From: Natrinema versiforme JCM 10478
GTDB lineage: Archaea > Halobacteriota > Halobacteria > Halobacteriales > Natrialbaceae
DNA: 64,000 nucleotides
NCBI RefSeq assembly: GCF_000337195.1
Contig: NZ_AOID01000026.1
Coordinates: 1-64,000 of the forward strand
Direction of reading: 5' to 3'
In this document: piece by piece, positions 15,382 to 23,308 of the stretch
How the letters are laid out: each line of letters begins with the position of its first letter
How positions within the stretch are numbered: the stretch's first letter is position 1
Made by a program: the position numbers and the translations under genes
Notes under the pieces: generated by a model
Told to the model about the DNA's origin: nothing
The model's input: only the letters and a program-made list of their open reading frames with translations
The model's database searches: none

Positions 15382-16707
15382 GTGACAGCACCCGTTCGGC
15401 GAGCCGGCGTGTTCGCGGCCCTCTGTACGCTCTCGCTCGCCGTTCCGCTCTTCGGTCCTCGCCCCGGGGCCGCGGTCGCCGGCGTCGTTTTGCTGGGTGC
15501 CTACGTGATCACCGACGGACCGCTGTTCGACCTCCTCGCGTATCCGGGCGATTACAATGATTCGCGTCTCTACGGCCTCATCACGTTCGTCCTCGCGGGG
15601 GTCGCGCTTGGCCTCATGGCGACCGCAGCGTCGATGCCGATCGCCGTCTTCATCGGGACGATCCTGCTCGTCGGCTACGGCAACCTCGGCGAGCAACTCG
15701 TCCGCCTCCGGACCGACGACGCGGTCGCCCGCGTCGCCACCTTCTGTCTCGCGGCGACCGGTGCCGCCGTCGTCGGCCAGACCGTCACCCACTCGGTCAC
15801 CGCGAACGCCGCCGCGTCGGCGCTGCCGGTGATCGTCTTTCTGGCCGCCAGCGGTGCTCTGCTCGCCGCCCTCCTGCGCGACGTCCTGTTGCGCTCCGAC
15901 GATCCGATCGTCGTCCTCTCGGTCGGCCTCCTGCTCTGGCTGCTCGCGGAACTCGAGCCGGCGATCGGGACCGGCGAAATCGCCGTCGCGCTCGCGGTCA
16001 CGGTCGCGTTCGGCTACGCCTCCTACGCCCTCGAGACGGCCTCCATCGCGGGGATGCTCACCGGCGTGTTGCTGGGGCTGCTGACGGTCGTCCTCGGCGG
16101 CTACGGCTGGTTCGCCGTCCTCATCTCCTTTTTCGCCATCGGCGGCCTCTCGACGAAGTTCCGCTACGACCGCAAGGAAGCCCTCGGCGTCGCCGAGGAC
16201 AACAACGGGGCCCGGGGCAGCGGCAACGTCCTCGGCAACGCCGCCGTCGCGCTCGCGGCGGTCCTCGGCTACGCCGCCAGCGACGCCGGCTTCCTGCCCC
16301 GCGAGCCCGAACTGTTCCTCTTCGCCTTTGCCGGCTCCATCGCGACCGCGATGAGCGACACCCTCTCGAGCGAGATCGGTAGCGTCTTCGAGACGCCGCG
16401 GCTGATCACCACCCTCGAGCCGGTCGACCCCGGCACCGACGGCGGCGTCACGTGGCAGGGCGAACTCGCCGGTATCGTCGGCGCGGGCGTCGTCGCCGGC
16501 ATCACCTACGGGCTCTTCCCCGAGATCGGCCCGCTCGGCGCGGTGGTCATCGTCGCCGCCGGTATCGTCGGCATGACCGTCGATAGCCTGCTCGGCGCGA
16601 CCCTCGAGGGGTCACTGCTCGGCAACCAGAGCGTGAACTTCCTTGCGACGCTGTCCGGGGCGCTGGCCTGTGCGCTGCTGGTGCTCTCGTTTGCGATGCT
16701 CGGTTGA
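15382..16707 (+). CDS. DUF92 family membrane protein (phytyl/polyprenyl-phosphate kinase-like)
   Basis: A 441-residue integral membrane protein with about 12 hydrophobic segments. The family core is in the C-terminal two thirds: STKFRYDRKEALGVAEDNNG, then RGSGNVLGNAAVALAAVLGY, SDTLSSEIGSVFETPRLITT and TVDSLLGATLEGSLLGNQ. Plant DUF92 member VTE6 phosphorylates phytyl phosphate, so a role in making isoprenoid diphosphates fits the neighbouring cis-prenyltransferase genes. The N-terminal ~200 residues are an extra hydrophobic region. It starts with GTG (15382), 133 bases from the divergent gene. Confidence 0.88.
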   Translation: MTAPVRRAGVFAALCTLSLAVPLFGPRPGAAVAGVVLLGAYVITDGPLFDLLAYPGDYNDSRLYGLITFVLAGVALGLMATAASMPIAVFIGTILLVGYGNLGEQLVRLRTDDAVARVATFCLAATGAAVVGQTVTHSVTANAAASALPVIVFLAASGALLAALLRDVLLRSDDPIVVLSVGLLLWLLAELEPAIGTGEIAVALAVTVAFGYASYALETASIAGMLTGVLLGLLTVVLGGYGWFAVLISFFAIGGLSTKFRYDRKEALGVAEDNNGARGSGNVLGNAAVALAAVLGYAASDAGFLPREPELFLFAFAGSIATAMSDTLSSEIGSVFETPRLITTLEPVDPGTDGGVTWQGELAGIVGAGVVAGITYGLFPEIGPLGAVVIVAAGIVGMTVDSLLGATLEGSLLGNQSVNFLATLSGALACALLVLSFAMLG

Positions 16708-16782
16708 GTAGGGCCCGACGAGCGAACGGCACAAAAATCGAACTCGAGCGGTCGTGCCGGGAACTCGGGACCGCAATCTGGC

Positions 16783-16986
16783 TCAGTCGTCGGCGGCGGA
16801 AAACGACGGCTCCGAGGAGCGGTCATCCGGTGTTCCGTCGGGTCGCCCGCGTCGCGTGTCGGGATCGGGCGGACCGAACTGCTCGTCGATTCGTGACTGG
16901 CCGGCCGCGGCGGTGCCGGTCGCCCAAAGGGTCATGAGCGCCCAGACACCGAGGAGCGCGACCGCAGCCATCGGCGGTGGTGTCAT
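16783..16986 (-). CDS. Small single-pass membrane protein
   Basis: A 67-residue protein with one hydrophobic helix (MAAVALLGVWALMTLWATGT) followed by a polar, proline-, arginine- and aspartate-rich tail of about 40 residues. No family is recognised. A clear TATA element on the minus strand (17011-17016) lies 25 bases before the ATG, which supports a real leaderless gene. It stands alone between the DUF92 gene and dnaG. Confidence 0.65.
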   Translation of the reverse strand: MTPPPMAAVALLGVWALMTLWATGTAAAGQSRIDEQFGPPDPDTRRGRPDGTPDDRSSEPSFSAADD

Positions 16987-17010
16987 CGTGGCGTCGCTCG
17001 GGACCGCCGG

Positions 17011-17016
17011 TATATC
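17011..17016 (-). promoter_or_regulatory. TATA box of the small membrane protein gene
   Basis: The minus strand reads GATATA, followed by ACC, 25 bases before the ATG at 16986. Confidence 0.6.
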
Positions 17017-17139
17017 AACTCCTCGGACCGGGCCCAGCGACTGAGACGGTTTCCTGTACCGATTTACCGGTGGGGCCGCAGGGCAGTCGCGGTCCCATCG
17101 GCAATGACGTACAGTAGACCGTATGAGAGGATGTCGCGA

Positions 17140-18627
17140 TCAGTGCCCGTTCGGCGGCCGTTTCGCGATGTCGTCGATCGCGTGGATCTGAACCCCGGTC
17201 GGGCGCTTGGTGAACTGCCCGAGCGAGCGCGCGACGATCCGTTCGACGCCGCGGTCGGCGGCCAGATCCAGCAGCCGCTGGTCGAGAACCGTATCGAGCA
17301 CGATCGTCGTCGGCACCGCCTCGAGCCCCTCGAGCTCGTCGTAGACATCGGCCGCGTCGGCTTCACCGATCGCCTCGCCGTCGGCGTCGAGGAACCGAAC
17401 GCGGCCGGTCTCCGACCGGATGATCGCAGTCGCGTGGCCGTAGACGGTTTCGGGTTCGGTCGCTTCGTCGGCCACGGATGCGGATTCGGCCTGAGCCCTT
17501 GCACCGGTATCCTCAGCCTCGCTGGCTCCCGTTTCGCGCCCGTCGGTGGACTGCGCCGAGGTTCCCGTCGGCTCCGCGTCCGTTCGTTCGGTCTTCGCTC
17601 TCGCCGGCGTTCCGTCGGCGGCATCGGGACCCGTCGCGGCCTCGCTCGAGTCGGCCACCGCGTCACTCGCTTCACTCGAGGCGGCCGCGGACGCCGAACG
17701 GTCGTCGCGGTCGCCGTCCGCCTCGTCGCCGATCGCCGGCGGGGCGGGTTCGCCTTCCGACGGCCGCGGTGCCGGCGTCGTACTGCCGTCCGTGGCGGCG
17801 ACGGCCTCCCGGGGTTCGTTCAGCTCCGAGACGGTCTCGTAGGGGACCTTGTTCCGGAGCGCGGCGAACAGTTCGTGGTGGTCTAAGTCCTCGACGGAGC
17901 TGTCGGCGGGGGCGAACGCGACGTAATCGATGTCCCCGACTTGGGCGAGTTCCTCGAGAATCAGGTCCCCGCCCCGATCGCCGTCGAGGAAGGCCGTGAC
18001 GGTGCGGTGGCGGGTGAGTTCGGCGACCGCGTCGGGGACGTTCGTCCCCTCGACGGCGATGGCGTTTTTGATGCCGTATTTCAGCAGCGTGAGCACGTCG
18101 GACCGCCCCTCGACGACGATGATGGCGTCGCTGTCGGTGACGCGGGGACCTGCGGGCAGCCCTTCGTATTCGGTGATATCCTCGACGCGGACCTGTTGGC
18201 GGACCTCCGCGAGGATCTCGTCCGAGGACATGATCGTGTCGTCGAACCCCGTCCGGAGGAGTTCCTTCGCGCGGTCGACGACTTCCTTGCGTTTGGCCGC
18301 TCGGACGTCCTCGATCTCGTCGACCTCGAGGTCGGCCCGGCAGGGACCGACCCGGGTGATCGTCTCGAGGGAGGCGGCGAGGGTCGCCGTTTCGACTTTA
18401 TCGAGGCTGGTCGCGATCGTGACGTGGCCGTGGGACTGGCCACCGGTGCTTGCGATTTCGACGTCTATGCGGCCGACTTTACCGGACTGGCGGAGGTCGC
18501 GGAGATCGAGGTCGTCGCCGAGCAGGCCTTCGGTCTGACCGAAGATCGCACCGACGACATCGCTCCGCTCGACGATCCCGTCAGCCGTGACGGAGGCGTG
18601 AATGAGGTATTTCGACGTGTCTTCCAT
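17140..18627 (-). CDS. dnaG: Archaeal DnaG primase
   Basis: A 495-residue archaeal DnaG. The N-terminal domain begins MEDTSKYLIHASVTADGIVE. The TOPRIM core spans about residues 165-250, with DAIIVVEGRSD (catalytic Glu 173) and FLDGDRGGDL (metal-binding Asps at 215-220). Archaeal DnaG associates with the exosome and has primase activity in some species. Residues ~270-395 are a low-complexity Ala/Ser/Asp/Glu/Thr linker that precedes the conserved C-terminal domain (ETVYGHATAIIRSETGRVRF). The start follows a TATA box at 18680-18687, giving a leader of about 28 bases. Confidence 0.95.
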   Translation of the reverse strand: MEDTSKYLIHASVTADGIVERSDVVGAIFGQTEGLLGDDLDLRDLRQSGKVGRIDVEIASTGGQSHGHVTIATSLDKVETATLAASLETITRVGPCRADLEVDEIEDVRAAKRKEVVDRAKELLRTGFDDTIMSSDEILAEVRQQVRVEDITEYEGLPAGPRVTDSDAIIVVEGRSDVLTLLKYGIKNAIAVEGTNVPDAVAELTRHRTVTAFLDGDRGGDLILEELAQVGDIDYVAFAPADSSVEDLDHHELFAALRNKVPYETVSELNEPREAVAATDGSTTPAPRPSEGEPAPPAIGDEADGDRDDRSASAAASSEASDAVADSSEAATGPDAADGTPARAKTERTDAEPTGTSAQSTDGRETGASEAEDTGARAQAESASVADEATEPETVYGHATAIIRSETGRVRFLDADGEAIGEADAADVYDELEGLEAVPTTIVLDTVLDQRLLDLAADRGVERIVARSLGQFTKRPTGVQIHAIDDIAKRPPNGH

Positions 18628-18679
18628 TGGAGATCTGTCCCCGGGAGGGGCGGTGACGCGGATAGCGTACAGAGACCGA

Positions 18680-18687
18680 TTTATATA
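18680..18687 (-). promoter_or_regulatory. TATA box upstream of dnaG
   Basis: The minus strand reads TATATAAA here, 53 bases before the dnaG ATG. It predicts a short leader, unlike the leaderless genes around it. Confidence 0.65.
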
Positions 18688-18879
18688 CGATTTCGGCCGT
18701 GGGGTGCAAATAGCTGTTGACCTCCGCAGGTGTTTGTCGAGTGTGGTTCCGCTGCCGGCAACCCTCGAGAGGCGGGGTGCCGCGACGAGCGAATGGCCCG
18801 CTCTCGTGACGACAGAAACGCGCCATGCACATCCCCAGATGCTTCGTTCGGCCACCCTGAATCGAACCGCCGCTCGAGG

Positions 18880-19737
18880 TTAGTACGACGGCCGGTACCA
18901 GTACCAGTACGCCGTGATCGCGAGCAGAACGACTAACCCGCCGAGGAAGAAGAGCAGCCCCGGCGGGACGGAGCCGAATACCGTATCGATCGCCTCCGCG
19001 CCGCCGTCGGTCGCGTTCTGGAGCGTCTCGTTGTCGGCGTCGAAGCCGGGATCTGCGCCCCCGCCCCCGGCGTCGCCGTTGCTGGCGCTTTCGGACCCGT
19101 TCTGATCGGACGTACCGACATCCGCGGCGCTGAGACCGTCGCCTTCGTCCGCTGCTCCGGCACCAGCATCGCCCCCATCCGTCGTCTCGGTACCAGCGTC
19201 GCCCGCCGTCTCGTCGGTCGTCCTCTCACCGCTCGAGTCGTCGGTCGTCCCGGCTGGCTGTGTCCCCCCGTCCGCGGTCGACCTCGTTCCGGACGGGGCG
19301 AGCCACTGGGTCATCGCATACTGGACCAACAGGCTACCGCCCGCCAGCGCGCCGACACCGCCGATAAACCGGGACAGCGCCTCCTTTAGCTGCGACGCTC
19401 GCGACTCGTCGCTGGTCACGATCAGCGGCCCGTCGGTCGTCGCGTAGACGCTCATTTCGTTGCCCCGGGAGGAGTACCACGTGTCGACGACCTCGACGAG
19501 CCCCGCGTCCTCGAGGTTCTCGAGGTGGTAGCGGACGTTCTGAATCGAGGAGTCGACCGCGTCGGCGATGTCGCTCGGGGTGCCGGGTTCGTCGTCGAGC
19601 TGTGAGTAGATCCGCCGGGCCGTCGTCGAGGAGAGCGCGCCGAACACCGCGTCGCCGTCCTCGCCCTCGAGGTCGACGACGCGCGGTTGGCCCTCTTCGG
19701 CGGCCGTATCGGAGCGAAAGGGGAAGAGACGGGCCAT
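18880..19737 (-). CDS. Membrane-anchored ArsR-type winged-helix regulator
   Basis: A 285-residue protein. Residues 1-110 hold a winged helix (VFGALSSTTARRIYSQLDDE, DSSIQNVRYHLENLEDAGLV). A hydrophobic segment (GGVGALAGGSLLVQYAMTQW) follows, then about 90 residues of low-complexity Gly/Ala/Asp/Thr sequence, and a strong C-terminal helix (GLLFFLGGLVVLLAITAYWY) with a short basic tail. The layout puts the DNA-binding domain inside the cell, tied to the membrane, and the acidic linker probably outside. The start at 19737 fits a TATA box at 19769-19775; the longer frame does not. Confidence 0.85.
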   Translation of the reverse strand: MARLFPFRSDTAAEEGQPRVVDLEGEDGDAVFGALSSTTARRIYSQLDDEPGTPSDIADAVDSSIQNVRYHLENLEDAGLVEVVDTWYSSRGNEMSVYATTDGPLIVTSDESRASQLKEALSRFIGGVGALAGGSLLVQYAMTQWLAPSGTRSTADGGTQPAGTTDDSSGERTTDETAGDAGTETTDGGDAGAGAADEGDGLSAADVGTSDQNGSESASNGDAGGGGADPGFDADNETLQNATDGGAEAIDTVFGSVPPGLLFFLGGLVVLLAITAYWYWYRPSY

Positions 19738-19768
19738 ACGAGGTTCGATTCCTATTCGATGACAAACA

Positions 19769-19775
19769 CATATAC
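19769..19775 (-). promoter_or_regulatory. TATA box of the membrane-anchored regulator
   Basis: The minus strand reads GTATATG here, about 32 bases before the ATG at 19737. Confidence 0.6.
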
Positions 19776-19913
19776 TCTTTTTCCTCGGTGAAAGAGCGAT
19801 TTCAGCTACCGGAAACCGCGCGACGAAGCCGGGATGGCGATTCGATGAATATATCTCTTCGATAGCGCCGTTCGAATAGTAAGAATTACCCACGTCGGGA
19901 CGTACCATCGCAC

Positions 19914-20201
19914 ATGCGTCGGACCGAACTGGGAGGCTGGATCGCCGTCGGAATCGCCCTCGCCGCGCTCGCGATTCCGTGGTTCCTCTGGGGGTCGGCG
20001 ACTATCGTCGCCGGGCTCCCGATCTGGCTCTGGTGGCACGTCGGCTGGATGGGGCTCGCATCGCTCGTCTTCTGGCTATTCACCCAGCGCGCGTGGGGGA
20101 TCGGCATCGAAACCGGTAGACGCGGTGACGACTCGATCGGCGGGAACGGGACCCGAACAGAGCGCGCTCGAGACGGCCGACCCGGCGGTGATTCGCCGTG
20201 A
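19914..20201 (+). CDS. DUF3311-like small membrane protein, symporter partner
   Basis: A 95-residue protein with two hydrophobic helices (IAVGIALAALAIPWFLWGSA and LWWHVGWMGLASLVFWLFTQ) and a hydrophilic, arginine-rich tail. Small proteins of this type are commonly encoded just before sodium:solute symporters and may be accessory subunits, as YhdT-like partners are in bacteria. Its stop codon overlaps the GTG start of the symporter gene by four bases (GTGA). GAATTAC near 19880-19886 is a plausible TATA element. Confidence 0.85.
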   Translation: MRRTELGGWIAVGIALAALAIPWFLWGSATIVAGLPIWLWWHVGWMGLASLVFWLFTQRAWGIGIETGRRGDDSIGGNGTRTERARDGRPGGDSP

Positions 20202-21685
20202 ACGCGGTTACGCTCCAGCTCTCGATCATCGTGGGCTACCTGCTGATCGCCCTCGCTGTCGGGCTGGTCGCCTACCGGCTGACCGACCGCACCGCCGAGG
20301 ACTTCTACCTCGCGAGTCGAACGCTCGGCACGGTCGTCCTGCTGTTTACCACCTTCGCGACGCTGTTATCGGCGTTTACCTTCTTCGCCGGGCCGAACAT
20401 CGCCTACGCGCAGGGTCCCGAATGGGTGCTCGTCATGGGCCTGATGGACGGCATTATCTTCGCGATCCTCTGGTACGTCGTCGGCTACAAGCAGTGGCTG
20501 CTCGGCCGACAGTTCGGCTACGTCACGCTCGGCGAGATGCTGGGCGACCGCTTCGGCTCGCCGTGGCTCCGCGGTCTCGTCGCCGGCGTCAGCCTGCTGT
20601 GGCTCTTCCCCTACGTCATGCTCCAGCAGGTCGGGGCCGGCACCGCACTCGAGGCCCTTACCGAGGGCGCGGTCCCCTACGCCGCCGGTGCGGGACTGAT
20701 CACCGCGTTCATGATCCTCTACGTCGTCATCGCGGGGATGCGCGGGATCGCCTGGACCGACACGCTACAGGGGGCGTTCATGCTCGTCATGACGTGGGTC
20801 GCCGTGCTGTGGGTGCTCGCGGCCGTCGGCGGTCCCGGGGCTGCGACTGACGCGCTCGCGTCGAACCCCGACACGTCCGACTTTCTCTCCCTCGGCGGCG
20901 ACTACTACACGGTCCCGTGGATGCTCTCGACGGCGATCACGATCGGCTTCGGCGTCGCGATGTTCCCGCAGGTCAACCAGCGGTTCTTCGCCGCCGGGTC
21001 GGAAACCGTGCTCAAGCGCTCGTTCGCCCTCTGGCCGATCCTGTGTGTCCTCCTCTTTGTTCCCTCGTTCATGCTCGGCGCGTGGGCCGCCGGGCTCGAG
21101 GTTGCGGTTCCCGAGGGCGCGAACGTCCTGCCGCTGGTCCTCGCGGAGTACACGCCGACGTGGTTCGCCGCGCTCGTCATCGCCGGCGCGATGGCCGCGA
21201 TGATGTCCTCCTCGGACTCGATGTTGCTCTCGGGCTCGTCGTACTTCACGCGGGACCTCTTCCGGCCGATCGCCGCGTTCCTCGGCTGGACGCTCTCCGA
21301 GCGAGGCGAGGATTTGATCGCGCGCACCGGCGTCGTGATCTTCGCCACCGCTGCGTTCGTCGTCAGCCTGTTCCAGCCCGCGACGCTGTTCGAAATCGGC
21401 AACGCGGCCTTCAGCGGTTTCGCCCAGCTCGCGTTGCCGATTCTGCTCGCGCTCTACTGGCGACGCATCACGCGGGCCGGCATCACCGCCGGCGTCGTGG
21501 CCAGCCAGTGTTTCTACGTCTCGAGTCTCTTCTTCGCCGTCGTTCCCGGCTCCTACGCCGGCTGGTCGGCCGGCCTCGTCGGGATGGGGCTCGGCCTCGT
21601 CGTCACCGTCGTCGTTTCGCTGCTGACCTCGCCGGCGGCCGCCGAACGGCGGGCGATCTACTTCGATCGGCTGGGCGCGGACTGA
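20198..21685 (+). CDS. Sodium:solute symporter (SSS family)
   Basis: A 495-residue transporter with about 13 membrane helices. Family features are the N-terminal IIVGYLLIALAVGLVAYRLT, the TAEDFYLASRTLGT loop, the motif GMRGIAWTDTLQGAFMLVMT and the AMAAMMSSSDSMLLSGSSYF segment with the serine-rich sodium site. The cargo cannot be predicted; organic acids and amino acids are typical. Translation starts at a GTG that overlaps the DUF3311-like gene, so the two proteins are probably made together. It acts in the cytoplasmic membrane. Confidence 0.93.
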   Translation: MNAVTLQLSIIVGYLLIALAVGLVAYRLTDRTAEDFYLASRTLGTVVLLFTTFATLLSAFTFFAGPNIAYAQGPEWVLVMGLMDGIIFAILWYVVGYKQWLLGRQFGYVTLGEMLGDRFGSPWLRGLVAGVSLLWLFPYVMLQQVGAGTALEALTEGAVPYAAGAGLITAFMILYVVIAGMRGIAWTDTLQGAFMLVMTWVAVLWVLAAVGGPGAATDALASNPDTSDFLSLGGDYYTVPWMLSTAITIGFGVAMFPQVNQRFFAAGSETVLKRSFALWPILCVLLFVPSFMLGAWAAGLEVAVPEGANVLPLVLAEYTPTWFAALVIAGAMAAMMSSSDSMLLSGSSYFTRDLFRPIAAFLGWTLSERGEDLIARTGVVIFATAAFVVSLFQPATLFEIGNAAFSGFAQLALPILLALYWRRITRAGITAGVVASQCFYVSSLFFAVVPGSYAGWSAGLVGMGLGLVVTVVVSLLTSPAAAERRAIYFDRLGAD

Positions 21686-21813
21686 GACGGTTACTGTGAC
21701 GATTTCTCGGCGCAACCTCGACCGTTGGGGGCGCGCTGGCAATGACTCACAGCAACCGTATGCCACTGTCGCAACCGCCACGCCGAAAGGCCCCGGCCGC
21801 GTACGCACCGACG

Positions 21814-22464
21814 ATGGCCATCGATCTGCCGCCCGCGGTCGCCGACGCGTGGGACCGTCTCGGAGCCCGAACCGATCAGACCAGCATCTCGCTCGCGACG
21901 GTGACCGCCGAGACGACGATCTTCGAACATCGCTCGACCGCCGACGCGCTCGAGTCGCTCCGGAGCGGCGGCAACATCCCGGCTCGGTCGCTGTTTACCG
22001 TCGATCTCAGCGTGTCACCGTCGCTGTCTACTATCGGCCTCGACGCCGCCGACGCGCTCGAGACGGCCGCGCCGACGGTCCGCGACCAGTTCGTCGAGAC
22101 CCTCGAGGACGACGCCATCGCCGTCGCCGGGGAACGCGCAAGCGAGTACATCGATCGGCCGGACGGGGCTGTCGGGCACCTCACCGTGCTCGAAGCTGCG
22201 TATCCGATCGACGCCGAGAACACGGCCGACGGCGACGGCGGCGACGGGAGCGCGACGATCGATGCCGAAGCGCACATCGCCGTCTGGCCCGCCGCCGACG
22301 TGTACGTGATGGCCGGCGGGGTGCTCCCGATCGAGGCACCCGACGGCGCGGACCTGCTCGGGGCCGCCCTCGACGTCGATCCGGCCCGCGACCGAGAGGC
22401 GATCGTCGACCTGTTCCGAGGGCTCGACCTCGAGGCTGCGGACGACGGTGCGACCGAGGAGTAA
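21814..22464 (+). CDS. Conserved haloarchaeal hypothetical protein
   Basis: A 216-residue acidic, soluble protein that I do not recognise. It starts MAIDLPPAVADAWDRLGART and contains SLFTVDLSVSPSLSTIGLDA and AEAHIAVWPAADVYVMAGGV, an alternating strand/helix pattern. No cysteine, metal or nucleotide motif is visible. An ATG at 21742 would add 24 residues rich in Pro and Arg and is judged less likely; neither start has a strong TATA box. The gene follows the symporter by 128 bases. Confidence 0.7.
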   Translation: MAIDLPPAVADAWDRLGARTDQTSISLATVTAETTIFEHRSTADALESLRSGGNIPARSLFTVDLSVSPSLSTIGLDAADALETAAPTVRDQFVETLEDDAIAVAGERASEYIDRPDGAVGHLTVLEAAYPIDAENTADGDGGDGSATIDAEAHIAVWPAADVYVMAGGVLPIEAPDGADLLGAALDVDPARDREAIVDLFRGLDLEAADDGATEE

Positions 22465-22531
22465 CGGGCTCGACTTTCAACCGGCGTCGGAATGTCGAAA
22501 TAATTAATGGAACGGCCGTGTACCACCACGT

Positions 22532-22759
22532 ATGGGATACTACAGTGGCCCAGATTACTCGCGGCTCGCAAAGCGGGGGTTCTTCCTCGGACTCGCTCTC
22601 TTCGTCATCGGTGCGGGCAGCGAGTTAGTCGGACACGCCGTCTTCGGATCGCTCCCCCAGTGGGAGAACACGCTGTTTTACGCGATGACGATGATCGGGT
22701 TCGCCATCGGCTTCGCCTCGCCGTTCGTCTTCGGCATCATCATGCCGCTGACGGAGTAG
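22532..22759 (+). CDS. Small two-helix membrane protein
   Basis: A 75-residue protein with a short polar N-terminus (MGYYSGPDYSRLAKRG) and two hydrophobic helices (FFLGLALFVIGAGSELVGHA and MTMIGFAIGFASPFVFGIIM). It looks like a haloarchaeal family of small membrane proteins of unknown role. TAATTAAT near 22501-22508 is a good TATA region for a leaderless start. It is probably transcribed alone. Confidence 0.78.
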   Translation: MGYYSGPDYSRLAKRGFFLGLALFVIGAGSELVGHAVFGSLPQWENTLFYAMTMIGFAIGFASPFVFGIIMPLTE

Positions 22760-22812
22760 CCGGTCGACGACTCGGAGGTTTTCTGGCATCCTTCACACGG
22801 CTAAAGCACCTC

Positions 22813-23184
22813 CTATTCATTCATCTCTATATATACGCTGACTTCTTCCTCACTATCGTTGGATAGTACTTTCAAATTAGAATTATCACTCGAAGTAGCG
22901 TGCCAAGTTATATTTGCAGAATTAATACCACCACGGCGGCTATTGGTATCCTCAACTCTTCCGTCGCTTAGGGACGCTTTTGTTATCATTTTAATTGCAA
23001 ATATGCCTGAAGAACCTAACATGATAAGAAATATTGTAATTGCGATAGGATGATTGACGGCAAAGGACCTTATCCCGTTCTCTGAATAAACTGCTACTAT
23101 GCTTCCACCCACTACACCAGAAATGACACTATTGAGAAAATTATCTGCTTTTCTAACTGTATCTGACTTATCAATATTCACCAT
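22813..23184 (-). CDS. AT-rich orphan membrane protein
   Basis: A 123-residue protein with two hydrophobic segments (FLNSVISGVVGGSIVAVYSE and ITIFLIMLGSSGIFAIKMIT) and a hydrophilic C-terminal half ending in an acidic stretch. No family is recognised. The gene and its flanks (about 22790-23300) are clearly AT-rich, with AAA, AAT, ATA and TTA codons that its neighbours avoid, which suggests recent acquisition. The ATG at 23184 is chosen because AAAATAATG on the minus strand (23207-23216) fits a TATA box; starts at 23229 or 23232 are alternatives. Confidence 0.65.
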   Translation of the reverse strand: MVNIDKSDTVRKADNFLNSVISGVVGGSIVAVYSENGIRSFAVNHPIAITIFLIMLGSSGIFAIKMITKASLSDGRVEDTNSRRGGINSANITWHATSSDNSNLKVLSNDSEEEVSVYIEMNE

Positions 23185-23272
23185 GTATGACAGCCGAAGT
23201 GCTCTCCCATTATTTTTGCGAATTACCATCACATGTCGTAGTGTTGATTGTTGATTGAACGGTACAAGAACT

Positions 23273-23291
23273 GGTGTTTTTTATAAACACC
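23273..23291 (+). promoter_or_regulatory. Perfect palindrome covering the TATA box of the CARF-like regulator gene
   Basis: GGTGTTT (23273-23279) and AAACACC (23285-23291) form a perfect 7-bp inverted repeat around TTTAT. The TATA element lies inside it and is at the right distance from the ATG at 23309. A protein bound here would block transcription, so autoregulation by the encoded winged-helix protein is a natural guess. Confidence 0.6.
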
Positions 23292-23308
23292 GACCCCACG
23301 CATTCCAT

